This document shows positions 11,637-13,640 of a DNA stretch of 13,640 bases, piece after piece; the stretch's first letter is position 1; the number at the start of each line of letters is the position of its first letter. Source of the stretch: Planctomycetota bacterium. GTDB lineage: Bacteria > Planctomycetota > PUPC01 > DSUN01. The stretch is taken from the NCBI GenBank assembly GCA_016872875.1, contig VGYW01000225.1:1-13640 (forward strand), written 5' to 3'. Position numbers and translations under genes: made by a program. A model generated the notes under the pieces. The model was not told where the DNA came from and made no database searches. It worked only from the letters and a program-made list of their open reading frames with translations.

Positions 11637-13529
11637 CTAGGGCCGAAGACTCTGCCGTCCTGTCCTAAGTTCCTCCGCAATCGCCTTTTGGATGCGCTCC
11701 ACATCCGGCTTGATGGATTCTCTGATCGCTGGAACAAGCGGAGAACACTGAGGTGCCAGCCCGCCCACCCGAAGGCGGTCCTGCTCCAGCTCTTCAAGGA
11801 CGTGAAGGTAGTCAAGAAAATCCTGTACGCAGAGCAACCTTTGTGTTAAGGAAGGCTTGACTCTCTCCGAATAGAGGCTGGCAATACGCCTGTGAAGGCC
11901 CTGCACTGAGATCGGCGTGTCGAGCATGACCGCCTCAATGTATGGGTAGCGACCAACAAGGCTTGTTACGAGGTACAACCCGAAGGCTGTCACCCGCAAG
12001 TGTGACCAGACTGAAGGTTCTGGCGTTAAGGGTACATACGGTTCCAGTAGACCCCAATGAACAAGGTCCTTGAGCGTGTCTTGCTCAACGCCTGGAGGGA
12101 TGCCGAGTTTGTGCATAAACTCCTTCACTTCAGGAACTTGAACGTAGCCTTCCCCCACAGGGCCCTCAAGCCGTGCTCTGTCTCCCAACCATCTAAGGAG
12201 ATAGGAAGTACCAAGGTAGGAAAGTGAGCCAGCTCCACACCGAACCGGGCTGAACACGTTTGGAATCAAGGAGCGCGCGGCCCTGTAGTAGAAGTAACTG
12301 CCGAAGGCAACTGACTTGAACACTTGATGGAATGTCAGCCTGTATTGGCGCCCTTCGGCAAACGCCCTAAGGTACTCTTCGACGTGGGTGTGGCCTGACC
12401 TTAGGAACTCAAGGAAGATGTCTAACGCCCTGCGGACGCTGCCGTTTGAGAGGCATTCGTAGAAGACGGTGATCTCCTCCTCCTCAAAGAATGCACTCTT
12501 GCAGCACTCGAGGTACTTCTGGAGATGACGAGCCTCGGGAACGAAGGTGCCGAGGTATGCCGAGGCCCGCGGGAATTCCTGCCTTGCGGCAAGGGTCATT
12601 GCGTATTCAAGCCTCTTGGAAAGAACGTCTCTGGACCGTGGAGCTGGGATGTGGAAGACCACGTCTTGGTACGCTGACAGGGGCCCTCCGCCCCGAACGC
12701 CGAAGTACCAGTACCACTCCTCCCGAAGCGCGCAGACCACCAGACACCTTAGGTCTGCCTCTAATGTACGAGAGAACAGGTAGACTGCTTTCTGGTAAGG
12801 TGGTTCGCACTGGTCAGCATTGTCCAAGATCAGGCAGACCCGCTGGTGATATCTATCCCGAATCACCTTTACCGCTCCGACTATGAAAGCCCTATCATCG
12901 TCCCTATGGCGAGCCAGGAAAGCAACCCGCAGCCTTTCGAACTCCTTCTCGTCAGTTTGTCTCAGTGTTCCCTCCGGGCCTCTTAGGAATCTCTGGTAAT
13001 CGGACCAGAACATCTGCTGCAAGGCGGCACTTGAGCTGAAGTCATACGTAGAAAGCTCTCCATCCCCCGGCACGGGTTTCCCATCGAGCGCCTCAACTTG
13101 TTCCCTGATGCGGCGGTATATTAGCTCAGGCAACTTCTCGGGATCCAGGCCAGGTGTCCGGAAATCGACGTAGAAGGCGCAAGTCTGCTGCATGCCTTCG
13201 CGCAAGTCCCGCGTCAAGTTGAAGAACCTCCTGAGGAACATGGTCTTTCCGACCCCGATCCCCCCGACAATAAGGACAGTGTGGGGCTTGTTGTCTATGG
13301 TCAAACATTCCTGAAGATCCGCCTGGAATCTCTCAAAGGCATTCCTTGAAGACACCGTCACCACGTTCCGCACAAAGGCTGGGGGCCTGTCGAGCAGCAA
13401 TGCCTCAAACTGCTCCTCTCTCAGCTTGGTCTCGCCGGGGAGGACATAGCAGTTCCACAAAACGTCCGGGGAATCTTCCCTGCTGACATCAGCGAAGATA
13501 TGTCGTAAAAGGGGAGAGTGTAGCATCAT
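11637..13529 (-). CDS. AAA+/STAND-like P-loop ATPase with C-terminal winged-helix-like region
   Basis: Taken from the ATG at 13529 the protein has 630 residues. Walker A is GGIGVGKT (89-96). Walker B is VCLILDNAD (231-239), where the second acidic position is Asn, and a sensor-like CALREEWYW follows at about 266-274. This order fits ORC/Cdc6-like or STAND ATPases. Residues about 430-530 (SYLLRWLGDRA, then VQVPEVKEFMHKLGIPPG and LKDLVHWGLLEPYV) look like a winged helix, so DNA or partner binding is plausible. GC content is near 50-55 percent against about 67 percent nearby, which points to transfer. The start is uncertain: the frame is open to the window edge, but the first 37 codons are GC-rich and low in complexity, and MM at 13529-13524 marks the change. 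No strong ribosome binding site is visible. I cannot assign a named system. Confidence 0.7.
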   Translation of the reverse strand: MMLHSPLLRHIFADVSREDSPDVLWNCYVLPGETKLREEQFEALLLDRPPAFVRNVVTVSSRNAFERFQADLQECLTIDNKPHTVLIVGGIGVGKTMFLRRFFNLTRDLREGMQQTCAFYVDFRTPGLDPEKLPELIYRRIREQVEALDGKPVPGDGELSTYDFSSSAALQQMFWSDYQRFLRGPEGTLRQTDEKEFERLRVAFLARHRDDDRAFIVGAVKVIRDRYHQRVCLILDNADQCEPPYQKAVYLFSRTLEADLRCLVVCALREEWYWYFGVRGGGPLSAYQDVVFHIPAPRSRDVLSKRLEYAMTLAARQEFPRASAYLGTFVPEARHLQKYLECCKSAFFEEEEITVFYECLSNGSVRRALDIFLEFLRSGHTHVEEYLRAFAEGRQYRLTFHQVFKSVAFGSYFYYRAARSLIPNVFSPVRCGAGSLSYLGTSYLLRWLGDRARLEGPVGEGYVQVPEVKEFMHKLGIPPGVEQDTLKDLVHWGLLEPYVPLTPEPSVWSHLRVTAFGLYLVTSLVGRYPYIEAVMLDTPISVQGLHRRIASLYSERVKPSLTQRLLCVQDFLDYLHVLEELEQDRLRVGGLAPQCSPLVPAIRESIKPDVERIQKAIAEELRTGRQSLRP

Positions 13530-13536
13530 TACAGAG

Positions 13537-13638
13537 TCAGTTCCACATGCAACAGGCCCTCGCGCGGTGAAGAAGGCCGATGGTCTGGGTTCGGCCGTCG
13601 GCCTGGGCGTCGCGTTGCATGTCGAGGGCGATGCGGCC
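13537..13638 (-). other. GC-rich edge segment, possible 3' end of an upstream gene
   Basis: A - strand frame open from the window edge ends with TGA at 13539-13537, 7 nt before the ATPase start. Its last residues read GRIALDMQRDAQADGRTQTI and then GLLHRARACCMWN. The GC-rich part resembles coding DNA of this genome, while the end is odd. A + strand frame is also open here. I do not recognise either product. Confidence 0.25.
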
Positions 13639-13640
13639 AT

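Overview
The window reads as part of the chromosome of a GC-rich (roughly two thirds GC), Gram-negative-type bacterium, most likely a planctomycete or a close PVC relative. The evidence is a cytosolic sulfatase-like enzyme, an LVIVD beta-propeller protein, an SGNH hydrolase, OmpA-type lipoproteins, and long gene spacers filled with small hairpin repeats of a kind I associate with planctomycete genomes. That last association is from memory and was not searched.

Layout. 1-756 holds no convincing gene. It contains a T/G-rich tract ending in a perfect hairpin, four DnaA-box-like 9-mers, a long nested inverted repeat, and a good sigma70-type promoter. From that promoter run, on the + strand, a small secreted protein (757-1164), an excisionase-type HTH protein with a C-terminal membrane anchor (1232-2170), and two paralogous OmpA-domain lipoproteins (2270-3052, 3211-3930) separated by a purine/pyrimidine-rich inverted repeat. 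A toxin-antitoxin-like pair follows (4067-4782). Its PIN-domain toxin carries an in-frame stop and has lost a catalytic glutamate, so it looks dead.

The - strand then carries an LVIVD-repeat secreted protein (7223-5007) and a sulfatase-superfamily hydrolase (8984-7557). The sulfatase has threonine where formylglycine would normally be made. Between these two genes lies a 187-bp imperfect palindrome built from small hairpin units. Divergent from the sulfatase is an SGNH/GDSL hydrolase (9111-9803), followed by a DUF1846 protein (9990-11519) with its own promoter and a repeat-containing leader. A P-loop ATPase of clearly lower GC (13529-11637, - strand) closes the window and looks like acquired DNA. 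Its upstream partner, if any, is off the right edge.

How the genes may work together. The first four genes make a plausible envelope unit: a secreted protein, a DNA-binding domain tethered to the inner membrane, and two outer-membrane lipoproteins that keep the peptidoglycan-contact residues. Next to a candidate DnaA-box cluster, this suggests a speculative chromosome-to-envelope tether, and it is the part I would check first as a possible undescribed system. The middle genes look like ordinary planctomycete hydrolytic and secreted functions. The ATPase is the best candidate for part of a defence or mobile system, but one gene is not enough to name it.
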